DNA from: Acanthamoeba sp. SK_2022b
Taxonomy: Eukaryota; Discosea; Longamoebia; Acanthamoebidae
Reading direction: 5' to 3'
Assembly (NCBI GenBank): GCA_027943245.1
Contig: JANDJZ010000534.1
Span: 1-22,198, forward strand
DNA length: 22,198 nucleotides
Part shown: one piece after another, positions 1 to 9,154 of the stretch
Numbering within the stretch: position 1 is the stretch's first letter
Layout of the letters: every line of letters begins with the position of its first letter
The notes under the pieces: model-generated
Databases searched by the model: none
The model's input: the letters and a program-made list of their open reading frames with translations, nothing else
Told to the model about the DNA's origin: nothing
Program-made: the position numbers and the translations under genes

Positions 1-979
1 ACGCCGAGATTCCGCTTGCGGTCTGCATCACCGAGGGTATCCCCCAGCAGGTGCGAACAACCTCGGCTGCCTTTCATGAGTTCAGTGTCTGATTTCTGCC
101 TTCTCACATTTTGAATCGGTGGTGTCTTGTTTGCTTCCGATTTTATTTTATTTTATTTTTGCTTATTTTTGCTTATTTTTTTGGCCATGAACAGGACATG
201 GTGCGCGTGAAGAAGCGCCTTCTGGAGCCTGGCTGCAAGACCCGCCTCATTGGCCCCAACTGCCCCGGTATCATTAAGCCCGGCGAGTGCAAGATTGGCA
301 TCATGCCTGGCCACATCCACACCCCTGGCAAGATTGGTGCGTTCTCTCCTTTCCCGCCGCCGCCTCCCCCCTCCCGCAATCGCTGACGACGGCGAGACAG
401 GCATCGTCTCCCGATCGGGCACCCTGACCTACGAGGCCGTCGGACAGACCACCGCCGTCGGCCTGGGCCAGTCCACTTGCGTCGGCATCGGCGGCGATCC
501 CTTCAACGGCACCAACTTCGTGGACGTGCTCAAGCTGTTCGCCGAGGACCCCCAGACCGAGGGCATCATCCTCATCGGCGAGATCGGAGGCTCTGACGAG
601 GAAGCCGCCGCCAAGTGGATCAAGGACAACGCTCTCGTCTCCAAGAAGCCCGTCGTCTCCTTCATTGCCGGCCTGACCGCTCCCCCTGGCCGCAGGATGG
701 GTAACCCGCCCGACCCTCCTTTCCTTTACCGCGCTGTGTTCAGAAAGGGAGAGTTGGGGGGGGGGGTTAGCAGCATGCTTGCCTGCGTATGTTTGCTCTC
801 TCGCTCACGCTCCCCCCCCCAAACGTGCAGGTCACGCCGGTGCCATCATCTCTGGTGGCAAGGGCACCGCCACCTCCAAGATCGAGGCCCTCAACGAAGC
901 CGGTGTCACCATCTCCGAGTCGCCCGCCAAGCTGGGTTCCACCATGCTTGCCGCCATGCGGGCTGCGGGCAAGGCTTGA
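1..979 (+). CDS. SUCLG1: Succinyl-CoA ligase alpha subunit, mitochondrial (5' truncated)
   Basis: Alpha subunit of the TCA-cycle enzyme that converts succinyl-CoA to succinate with formation of GTP or ATP; it works as a heterodimer with the beta subunit in the mitochondrial matrix. Exons: 1-50 (reading frame from base 3), 195-336, 401-700, 831-979, stop TGA. About 212 residues are visible, so roughly the first hundred residues of a ~300-330-residue protein lie outside the window. The visible part has the CoA-ligase segment ([25 protein letters not shown]), then [13 protein letters not shown], and the phosphohistidine segment [20 protein letters not shown], where the His after MG is the phosphorylated residue known from the family. 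The third intron splits the glycine codon just before that His. Intron 1 is T-rich (about 140-180), and intron 3 ends in a C9 tract. GDP- versus ADP-specificity cannot be read from this subunit. Confidence 0.95.
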
Positions 980-1187
980 ACACTTTCCCATCTCCCCCAT
1001 GTACCTAACAGCGGAGCTCTGCCCGCCGTACCATGTCCCTCGTTGCAACAGAGCCCTCTTGCCACCCACCAAACACAAGCACCTCAGCTCATGCGCCACT
1101 ACATGGCCCCACGCGTAGCGCAAAGCATGCTGCCAGCAAAAGTTGAGTTTGGGTTATGGTAAAGAATGATCTAGTAGAAGAAGCAAC

Positions 1188-1260
1188 GGGGGTGTAGCTC
1201 AGATGGTAGAGCGCTCGCTTAGCATGCGAGAGGTAAAGGGATCGATACCCTTCTCCTCCA
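1188..1260 (+). tRNA. tRNA-Ala (AGC)
   Basis: A 73-nt cloverleaf. The anticodon arm is CTCGC-TTAGCAT-GCGAG with anticodon AGC. The D arm is GCTC-AGATGGTA-GAGC and the T arm is AAGGG-ATCGATA-CCCTT. The acceptor GGGGGTG pairs with CTCCTCC and contains the G3-U70 wobble pair, the alanine identity element. Pair 6-67 is a T-T mismatch. The discriminator is A, and CCA is not encoded, as expected for a nuclear tRNA. Internal A and B boxes are present (B box GGATCGATACC, one change from consensus). No intron. Confidence 0.95.
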
Positions 1261-1267
1261 CTAATCC

Positions 1268-1271
1268 TTTT
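1268..1271 (+). terminator. Pol III terminator of tRNA-Ala
   Basis: TTTT run 7 bases after the tRNA 3' end, the usual minimal Pol III stop signal. Confidence 0.6.
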
Positions 1272-1386
1272 GGTGGTGATTAATTTGAAGCAAAGTTTCG
1301 CTCAATAGCGCAACTTTTTACCAAGTCTTCTTTTTAAAAGAAAAAGAAAAAAAAAGCGAAAAGTAGAGGTGGCCCGGGGAGACAAG

Positions 1387-2948
1387 ATGAGGCAGAGGCG
1401 AGCAAAAGAGGCCACCGCACCCGCGACGGTAGTTGCCGGACCGGCGGCAAAGCCGCAGCGTCGAGGCCGAGGGTCTCGGGCGTGTCTTGTGCTGTGCGCC
1501 GTCGCCCTACTGCTGGTTGTTCTGCTGGGCGTGCTGCCCCCCTTGGCCACCTTGCACTGGACGCGCCATTTCGCCTACCACTGCCATCCGCACGACGACG
1601 CTCCGAACGGCAACCCCTCCCCACCTTTCCTTCGTTTCCCGACCCACCGCAGCTCACGCTCCGATGCGCGTGCACAGGGCTGGGGCAGTGCGGCTACGGC
1701 CTGCCGGCGCCGCGCGTGCTGACCATCACCTCGAGGTTGCCCGACGGCTCGCCCCTCGAGCTGGCCGGGTGGTGGCTGCGCGCGCTGGGCTCGCCCGGCG
1801 ACGCCCAGCGACTGGTCGGACCGCGCCTGAAGGAGCGCTACGCCGTGCAGGAGTTGCCTGAGTTCAACGCAACCAACAACCGAGCCACCATCGTCGTCGT
1901 TCACGGCCACGGCGGCAACATGGGGAGGGTATGTCAAGAAGGAGGGGGGGGCGTGTAGGAGTTGCTTGCTCATGTTAGTGTGTGTGTGTGTAGCGACACG
2001 GGAAAGGCGAGACGGTGATCGGCAAGGCCATCCTGCCCTTCCTTCTGGCCGGCTACAACGTGCTCGCCATCGACCTCAGGAACCACGGCAACAGCCAGGA
2101 CGCCAAACCGATCTCCTTGGGCCTACACGAGGTGCGCACCGGTCCCCTGGCCGGGTCTCGTATTTCAGGGAAACGCGCCCAAAGGCTCACGCTGTCGCTG
2201 CACAACGCAGTCTGACGACGTGCTGGCGGCGGTTGATTGGCTGCGTGCAAACGCCCGCGAGTTGGATGTCGACCCCGAACGCGTCGGCCTGTGGGGCGAG
2301 AGCATGGGCGCCGCCACGTCGCTTCTCGCGTGTCAGAAGGATCGTGACCAGCGACGCATAAAGGCAGTCGTGTCCGACAGCAGCTTCCTCAACGCTCGCG
2401 GTGCAGTCACCTTCAGGTTAGCATAGCCCACATCTCTTCAACACAACGATGTGCCGAAGAGAAGATACTGATGGCGGGCTCCAGGATGAACGTGTTTGGA
2501 GTGCCATCTCTTATGCAGCAGGTGTTCTGGTGGTGGATGCACCATCTCTCCCCATGGGACATTGCCACAATCAACGTCGAGGCAGCCATCCAGCAGATAA
2601 CAGTGCCCGTCATGGTATGGGGCTCCCTTGCACCAACCAACTCCCCGTGTGGTGTATACTGACCATATTTTGCTGGTACAGGTTACACATGGCGACAATG
2701 ACCGAGTGGTTGACTTCAGTGATGGTGTGCGGTATGTTGGACCCTGAGTTTTGGTATGGTGGCGCCCTGTGTGACAACTAATGTTGCTCTCATTCCACAG
2801 CTTGTTCCACCTAGCGAAAGCCAGCATGGAAGCAAATGGCTTACCACCAGTTGTGCACAACTTGTGGCATACTGGTGGGCATGGATCATCATGGAAGCAC
2901 CCTGCCATGTTTATTTCATTGTGCCACTTTTTTGAAATGTATGTGTGA
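1387..2948 (+). CDS. Membrane-anchored alpha/beta hydrolase (serine hydrolase)
   Basis: Predicted serine hydrolase of the alpha/beta fold, similar in style to ABHD17 and bacterial YqkD-type proteins; the substrate is unknown. Exons: 1387-1530, 1653-1928, 1994-2131, 2211-2416, 2485-2614, 2682-2731, 2801-2948; 1092 nt, 363 aa. A basic N-terminus (residues 1-30) precedes one hydrophobic segment (LVLCAVALLLVVLLG, about 34-48), suggesting a type II anchor. The oxyanion region is VVHGHGGN, the nucleophile elbow is GESMGAA (Ser), the acid is in VTHGDNDRVV (Asp) and the catalytic His is probably in LWHTGGHG near the C-terminus, so the triad looks complete. The exon 1 donor (GGC|GTGCTG) and exon 3 acceptor are the weakest choices but keep frame. 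Exon 7 has no CpG after base 2816 and about half G/C third positions, unlike the first exons. Confidence 0.82.
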
Positions 2949-3894
2949 TTCATTTTGGAATTAAGGTTTTACAGTACAAAAACTGGGAAATTGTGCTGGG
3001 AATATAATGAAAAGAAATATTGTAATGGCAGGTTCACCCTTCAGGAATCTCCCCACTCCTTAAAGTCATGACCATGGTGAACTTGGCTGGCTTTGCCTGC
3101 AATTCACTTCTCTACTTTTATAAATGTGTAATCTCTCAGATGGAGGCTCTGTTCAGAACACTGCCCAACAGCAAGAGGAAGAACTTCTGGCCACAGGGAA
3201 TGTGTGCACTCAACTTATGCAGTAGAAACCACAAACCAAGGGACCACCTTGGTGCTCCACTATACCCACTCCAGCCTGTATCAGCAGCTTAAGCCAACAG
3301 ATCTCACCTCAAAAGGCTGCACATGGGTTATCAGAGTCTGAGTCCACTATGCAGCATGCAATGTGTAGAGGGCCTGCAGCTTTGCTTCAGGTATTATTTA
3401 TTCACTAGGTGTCACATGGCTACAGAGCCACTGCAGTCCAGCTGCAAGCCACATCAACTCCATCAACATACAGCTGTGGCTGTGACTTTCCCCCTCTCCT
3501 CCCTCAGCCATTAGCCCTTGCATCATACAACAAATTAGTTACCAATAACTGCCCCCTGCTCAACCTGGCACCCTGCTCATACCATTTGCCATATACACTT
3601 TGGTGGAATCACCACAGGACCAAACCAAATCCAAAGCTTGTCCCAGCAACTCTCTACACCAAGTGACCAACTGCCCAGCAACTTTCAACACTCAACCAAG
3701 AGCTGCTCCAACAACAGCCCAAGAAGCTAATGACACAACCACAGGTCTTTGCATGCGGCGAACTGGTTGTAATTTGGTGATAGGGGCAGGAGATTTCGTT
3801 AGAATGTACCGCCCAACCACGCTAGGCTTGTGTTTGATCAGTGCGGTGCATTACCCCAGATTAACTTTTACCACTCAGATCGTTTGAAGTAACC
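2949..3894. other. Gene-free interval, CpG-free up to base 3755
   Basis: No convincing gene is visible; the open frames (for example 3068-3292, 3409-3666 and 3600-3887) have no recognisable domain and a composition unlike the neighbouring exons. The stretch lacks CpG up to base 3755 but is rich in TG and CA. The last ~140 bases (3756-3894), where CpG returns, are the likely promoter and 5' UTR of the IF1-like gene. No terminal inverted repeats or transposase remnant were recognised by eye. Confidence 0.7.
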
Positions 3895-4445
3895 ATGCTG
3901 CGCCGTGCTGCCACTAGATCCGCCCTCAGACCCTCGTTCGCCCCTTGCGCCAGCGTGAGGAGCTACGCCTCCGTTCTTGACGCTGGCGGCAAGCTTGGCG
4001 AGAGGGAGAAGGCCGTGGAGGATCGTGCCATCAAGAACCACGACCTAGAGCTTCTCAGGAAGCTCAGGGATACCCTCGGCATCCAGGTACGCCAATTTTT
4101 TGTTCCCCCCCCCCAACGTACAAGTAATTCTGATTCCATTCGCACTGCAGGAGAACCAGCCCATCCCCGAAAATGTTGTGACCCAGGTGTCCGCTAGCTC
4201 CCCCAACATTAACCCCTTCGCTCAGCGTGCTCAGAGCCAGCCGCCGTCGACCCACCACAACGATGAGCCCCTCACCAGGTACGGCAATCGCACCCGAGAA
4301 TGTAATGCCCTCTTCTCGCTTACTTATATTTTTATAATCTACTGCAAAAAGGGCCGAGTTCCTCGAGTTCAGGCGGGAGATCGTCCAGAGGCTCAGGAAC
4401 CTTGAGGATGACATCATGGACCTGCAGACCAACAGGAGGAAGTAG
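3895..4445 (+). CDS. Mitochondrial F1-ATPase inhibitor, IF1-like
   Basis: Likely homologue of IF1 (IATP), which blocks ATP hydrolysis by F1Fo ATP synthase when the matrix is acidified. Exons: 3895-4086, 4151-4278, 4352-4445; 414 nt, 137 aa. Residues 1-25 form an Arg/Ser/Ala-rich, acid-free mitochondrial presequence (MLRRAATRSALRPSF). The inhibitory segment follows at about 28-60 (SVLDAGGKLGEREKAVEDRA), matching the GG-x-x-G-x-RE-x-A-x-E-x-R pattern of IF1. A Pro/Ser/Asn-rich linker (about 65-106) leads to a C-terminal coiled-coil (EFRREIVQRLRNLEDDIMDL). The family is usually about 80-110 aa, so the linker is longer than normal. The call rests on the N-terminal motif plus overall layout. Confidence 0.75.
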
Positions 4446-4732
4446 AGGACCGTACCTCTCAAATCCCTTGAACACTAAATACAGAGCTTGTTTCCCTTCA
4501 CCTACTGTGCGCAACGATCTGTTTCTGTGGACCTCAACCCAACACTTCTTGTTGCTCAGAAGAAGAAAGAAACGTAGTGGGGAATCAATCGTGTTTGAAG
4601 AGAGAGAGAGGCCAACATTGCCTTGGCTCGGTAATTTACAGAGCGCGACCGCCGGCAAGCTGTCGAGTAGAGAGCCACGCATCCAACGCACACATTGCGA
4701 TAGAACACAACACACACGCACACGCACAGTGA

Positions 4733-6740
4733 TTAGAAAGCCGTCGGCGGCGCTCCCGCTGAAGCAGGAGGAGCCCCTCCAAGGACCTGGCGTTGGTGGA
4801 GGTGGTGATAGGAGATCGCGAGCCCATCAATCAACCCTGCCGCCGCACACACCAACCACACCGCACAGAGAACAAACGCGCACGAGTCGTACCGGCTTGA
4901 GTTTGGCGTAGAGGTCGAGGAACTCGCCGAAGTCGATCTGTCCGCTCTGGAGAGGGAAGGCGATGTGAGTCGCACAAGGGGAGAGGGGTTGGTCGTCTTG
5001 CGCTTGAGGGAGAGAGAGCGCTTACCCTGTCCCTGTCGGCAGACTGGAAGTGGGCAGAGGCGTAGCGGTCCATGAGGTTCTCGTTCATGCGGTTGCCGAA
5101 CACAGCCCTGGCAGGTAATAAGCGAGAAGGTAAGAGACCCACAAACAGAGAACGGGAAAGGACAGAGTGTGGGAGAGCATACCGGAGGAGGGGCTTGAGC
5201 TCGTTGCGGTCGATGGTGCCCGATCGATCGGTATCGTAGCGCCAGAAGGCATCCTCGGCCTCGCGGATCTCAGCCGGAGGGAGTCCGTACTGTGTAGGGC
5301 AAAAACGAAGAGAGAGGAGGAAAAGGACAAATTAAAAATTAATTTCAGTGATCGGAGCGTTGTAACTCCGGCGGGGGGCGTACGGTGGGGCCGGTCCAGC
5401 TGGGTGCCTGCAGGCCTCTCCCCTGCGGTATTGCCACGCGGGGAAACAGAAAGGAAGCGTGACACGCGTCAGAAGGAGGTGATGCGGTAGCGTCGAGTGT
5501 GTTTATTGTCGCCTCTGGTCTCGGCAGTGCGGGGGGGAGGGAGGAGCGAGTGTACAATCGGAGAGTGGAGCAGAAAGATAAGAGAGAGAGAGAGAGAGAG
5601 ATCAGTAGGGCCTGTGTACCTGCTGCTGGGGCGGGAAGCCACCCTGCTGAGGCGCGAGGCCCTGCTGGGGCGGGTAGCCCTGCGACTGGGGCGGATAGCC
5701 GCCGTGCGACTGCGGGGGGTAGCCCTGCTGCTGAGGAGGGAAGCCACCCTGCTGGGGCGGGTAGCCGTAGCCCTGCTGAGGCGGGTAGCCCTGGGGAGGG
5801 TAACCCTGCTGGGGCGGGTAGCCACCCTGCTGGGGAGGGTAGCCATAGCCTTGCTGAGGCGGGTAGCCACCCTGCGGGGGATAGCCCTGCTGGGGCGGGT
5901 ATCCTCCCTGCTGCTGAGGCGGGAAGCCTCCCTGCTGCTGGGGCGGCACCTTGGGCCTGCCGTCACCGTACACCACCTGAACGGGGAGAGGTGATGTAGA
6001 GGGCCATGCCATTATGCATTAGTTGTCGAATTTTGCCTGCTCCTGAAAGGCCCACGGCTCTACGAGGCAAAGGGGGGAGGGGGAGGGGGCGAGTAGAGGG
6101 TGGGGCGCACCTTGAGCTGGAGGGAACCACGGCAGCCGCCCTTGATAGCGTTGAGGGGAATCCACTCGTCGACGGTGCCGGCGGCGGCGTACTTGGAGAT
6201 GGGCAGCAGGTTGCGGGTCAAGAGATCATTCTTGGAGAACCTGTCCCAATCGTAAACGTCCAGGCGGATGGTGTCGGTGTTGGGGTTGAAGCTTCCCGGG
6301 TGGAAAGTAAACGACTCACCTGCAACGCAATGCGTAAGACAAAGTTGAGATGGTTGCAAATCGAGGAGTAAACAATAATCCGAGCGCTGAAGGACGAGAG
6401 CGGTGGTAGCGTACCCCAATAGGGGGTAAGGGTCTTCTTGATGGTCTTGGTCTTGTGGGTGACGCCGTTGATGTGGAGCTCGCAGTACCTGTGTATAACA
6501 GCATCAATCACAGCGACGTGAGGAGTCCGAGTAGTGGCTAACCACTTCAACTTGGTGGGGAGGAGCTTACGGGTCGGACTTGCCCGTGGCGTCGGCTGCG
6601 GGAAGACCCTTGGCTTGGATGACTGCATAGCAAGGACACATTAACCACTTCAATCAAGAAGAAAAGATCGAAAACGCGAACGCTGTCCCATCACATCAGA
6701 AGAACGAAGAAGAAACCATACCGGTGATTTGAAGAGCCAT
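4733..6740 (-). CDS. C2 domain / GYPPQ-repeat / EF-hand calcium-binding protein
   Basis: Nine exons: 6740-6722, 6622-6571, 6488-6415, 6319-6111, 5976-5620, 5289-5183, 5107-5026, 4946-4893, 4786-4733; 1008 nt, 335 aa. Residues 1-120 are a single C2 domain: [30 protein letters not shown], then [13 protein letters not shown], with Asp residues suited to Ca2+ binding. Residues ~125-237 are a low-complexity linker of [13 protein letters not shown] and GYGYPPQQ units. Two EF-hands follow: loop 1 [12 protein letters not shown] and loop 2 [12 protein letters not shown], both canonical 12-residue loops; the tail is Ala/Pro/Gly-rich. The protein probably binds membranes in a Ca2+-dependent way (inference). 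The Gly/Pro/Tyr/Gln linker resembles those of annexin A7/A11, peflin and sorcin. No exact named orthologue is recognised. Its start ATG is followed by a 19-nt first exon. Confidence 0.88.
5581..5601. repeat. (GA)n microsatellite in an intron
   Basis: About ten AG/GA units just inside the intron after the repeat exon of the C2/EF-hand gene; on the sense strand it is a CT tract. Confidence 0.9.
5625..5967 (-). repeat. Tandem coding repeat (GYPPQQG units)
   Basis: Degenerate in-frame repeat of 12-27-nt units within one exon of the C2/EF-hand gene, encoding alternating Gly-Tyr/Phe-Pro-Pro-Gln(n) blocks. Two longer copies ([15 protein letters not shown] and [15 protein letters not shown]) suggest internal duplication. 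Plus-strand open frames across it (for example 5497-5994) are antisense shadows. Confidence 0.9.
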
Positions 6741-7226
6741 GGCAAGGGGGTGGAGTGGTTTTTGAGTTTAGTTGAGTTTGGTTGAGTCTGGTCGTGATTG
6801 AATAAGGTGGGGCCGACAACTCAGTGCGCGTTGTTGAGACGACCAGGGACGAGGTTCAAGGAAGCCACTTTCATTTCGAGGCCAAACTCCTTTGGTGCCA
6901 CCAATCGCATCGCTCACCGTCAGCCACAAACGCCTAATATAATTTATATAACTAATGAATTACCCGCGCGTCCAAAGATGCCGAGGGAGGCAAGCCACAA
7001 CGGGGGAAAGACTCCTCTCTTGAGGCTAACTCTAATAAATTATTTTACATAAGGTCGTTGCTCCTTCGCGCCAGCCCCGGCCTTTTCCTCTCCGTCCGCC
7101 ACGCGCGGCGATGGCCACCGTGGTAGGGATACGCTGGAGCCCGCCGGCGGGTGGCTCCTCTTGCGCGTGTTGTTGTGTTTGTGTTGTGTGTGTTGTGTTG
7201 GCTGCTGCGCCCGAGCGGGAGGCCTC
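6741..7226. other. Intergenic: 5' region of C2/EF-hand gene and 3' region of DUF1275 gene
   Basis: 486 bp without a supportable gene. Directly upstream of the C2/EF-hand start, at 6761-6790, is a three-copy 10-nt imperfect repeat (GTTGAGTTTG on the plus strand). An A/T-rich patch lies around 6935-6962 and 7032-7050. The region nearest 7226 is probably the 3' UTR of the DUF1275 gene. Confidence 0.6.
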
Positions 7227-8377
7227 CTAGGCGGTGCCGTATTTGGCCGATTGGCGTCGGCTGAGGTTGCTGCCGGCGGGCTGGAGGAGCTCCTCGTACT
7301 CGGGCTCCGCCACGTCCTCGCTCTCCATCGCGAGCTCCAGCGGTTCCTCCGCCTTCACCTTCTTGCGCGCAAACACTACACCACGCCCACACATTGCCAC
7401 AGTGGACAAGCAGAGACGACGTGAGCGCGCACACGTCATCATGTCACACACACACAAGTGGCCGGCACCCGCTTGACAAGGAAGGAAAGGCGCACCGGTG
7501 CAGGCGACCAGGGTCACGAGGCCGATGATGAGGCCGAAGGCGACGTTGACGAGGAGGGCGTTGTGGCCCAGGTGGTTGTAGGCAACGGTGCCGATGAGGG
7601 CGCCCACCCAGAAGGCGATGAAGTTGGGCACGTGGAACTTGACCTTCCACATGTTGTTGAGGTTCCGCTCGCGGAGACACTGGCCCAGGCCGATGCCCAC
7701 GTCGAGCACCGTGCCGGAGACGTGCGACGTTCGGATGGTGAGCGGGGTGAAGAGCGACGTCACGGTGTTTTGGATGCCCATCGCGAACGAGATGGCGAGA
7801 CCGCCGGGCACGCCCAGATGGGTGTCGGTGGGCCGCGGGGCGAGGTACCAGCCCAGAGCGATGGCCAGACCAAAGAGCGTCCAGCACGCGCCCTGCCGGC
7901 ATCACAAAAATCGAGCAAATTAAACGTTGAATTATTTTGAATTTTTAAAAAACAAAATGAGTTGAGCAACATAATCGCAAAAAAGAGAATAAATTATGTA
8001 TAAAAACGCAATTCTTCAAGGCATAATTTGATTATGATTTGATTTCGTACCTGCAGACGGCCCCATCTCATACGTCCAGGACCCAAAATGAATCCAGCAA
8101 CGAAGGCACCCAAGCCGAAGAACACGATGAAGGCCCCTAGGTCCAAGGCCGTGTACTGGCCCACCTTGGGGACGTTGATCAATCGCACAGCCGAGTTGGT
8201 GGTCGAACCCGTCAAGTGGGTGAGGCCCGTTCGCCACACGCCGGCAAACGATACGGCGTTGATGTAGCCGCCATTGAGCGAGAACACCATGGCAACGATC
8301 AACGTGTAGGCGAACCATGACCTAGGAAAGTCTTTGATGGCCTTCCCTCGCAGATGCTCTCCAGCAGACGGCAGCAT
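7227..8377 (-). CDS. DUF1275 (YoaK-family) multi-pass membrane protein
   Basis: Three exons: 8377-8051, 7892-7496, 7375-7227; 873 nt, 290 aa. Signature motifs of the family are visible near the N-terminus: LNGGYINAVSF followed by THLTGSTT. About six hydrophobic segments follow, for example AFIVFFGLGAFVAGFILG, CWTLFGLAIALGWYLA, FIAFWVGALIGTVAY and NVAFGLIIGLVTLVAC. A soluble C-terminal tail of ~50 residues is acidic then Ser/Arg-rich. The biochemical role of DUF1275 proteins is not established. The start is uncertain: an in-frame ATG at 8524 would add 49 residues of doubtful character, and a good splice acceptor (CCTGTTGCAG, ending near 8550) hints at a spliced 5' leader. The gene sits only ~108-255 bp downstream of the RPC5 stop codon on the same strand. 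Confidence 0.85.
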
Positions 8378-8632
8378 GACGGTGGAGACTGGGCGCAAAT
8401 GGTGCAGATGAAATCGGGCTGTGTCGCAGATGCGAAGACCACCAAAACCAAGACACAGAAGCGAGAATCCGCCCGAGCGATATGTTAAGAATGCAGCCCG
8501 GCGGTGGCTCTTCGAGCTTCGCATTCCAGCGCCGTATCCTTAGCGATCTGCAACAGGAAAGAAGAAAAGGGCGCATTTCACATTCCTATTTTCCTGTTTT
8601 TCGGAGGTCGCCTTCATGGGGCAGGCCGAGGT

Positions 8633-9080
8633 TCACATGTCGATCCCGTTGCCCTTCTTAAAGATCCACTGGCCTCCGCTGACGTAGCCGAGTTCCTTCA
8701 TGATCTTGCCGTAGATGAGGGTCGGCGGTTTCTCGCCCAGCCTGCTCTCGCAGGTGTCGTCCACGTCCTTCTTTCGCACGGCGGGCTTGGCGCGGTACAT
8801 GTCGATCACCACCGTGCGGAACTGCCCGCGCCGCGCACAGACAGGATCAGCAACGGCTTGTCGTCCTCGCCTCTCCCCCACCAGTCGTCGCCTTCTCATG
8901 GCGTTGCAACGAGACAACAAAGACACAATAGAGTGTGAGAAGGGGAGCACCTTGTCGATGGCGGCATCGCCGGTGGTCTTGGCACAGTAGGCGTTCTGCA
9001 CGTTGTACGCGATCTCGTTGAGCACGTGCCTGATCAGGGCGTCGGGCGTGCCGCGGTTAAGAACTGGGTCCTTCTCCTGC

Positions 9081-9154
<74 letters not shown>

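Noticed and set aside
1369..1722. Continuous reading frame past the hydrolase anchor segment
   Set aside because: After the hydrophobic segment it loses any hydrolase likeness; a phase-0 intron (1531-1652) joins it to the frame with the conserved N-terminal hydrolase region.
3068..3887. Small plus-strand open frames in the CpG-free block
   Set aside because: They are short, overlap one another, show no domain, and have low-complexity Thr/Ala/Pro content expected from the base composition.
5497..5999. Plus-strand open frames with Leu-Gly-Arg-Val and Ala-Gly-Ser repeats
   Set aside because: They are antisense readings of the GYPPQ-repeat exon, whose own strand has a nine-exon model with consistent phases and known domains.
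9084..9153. CRISPR-like or satellite array
   Set aside because: It is a simple dinucleotide run without spacers; no CRISPR array is present anywhere in the window.
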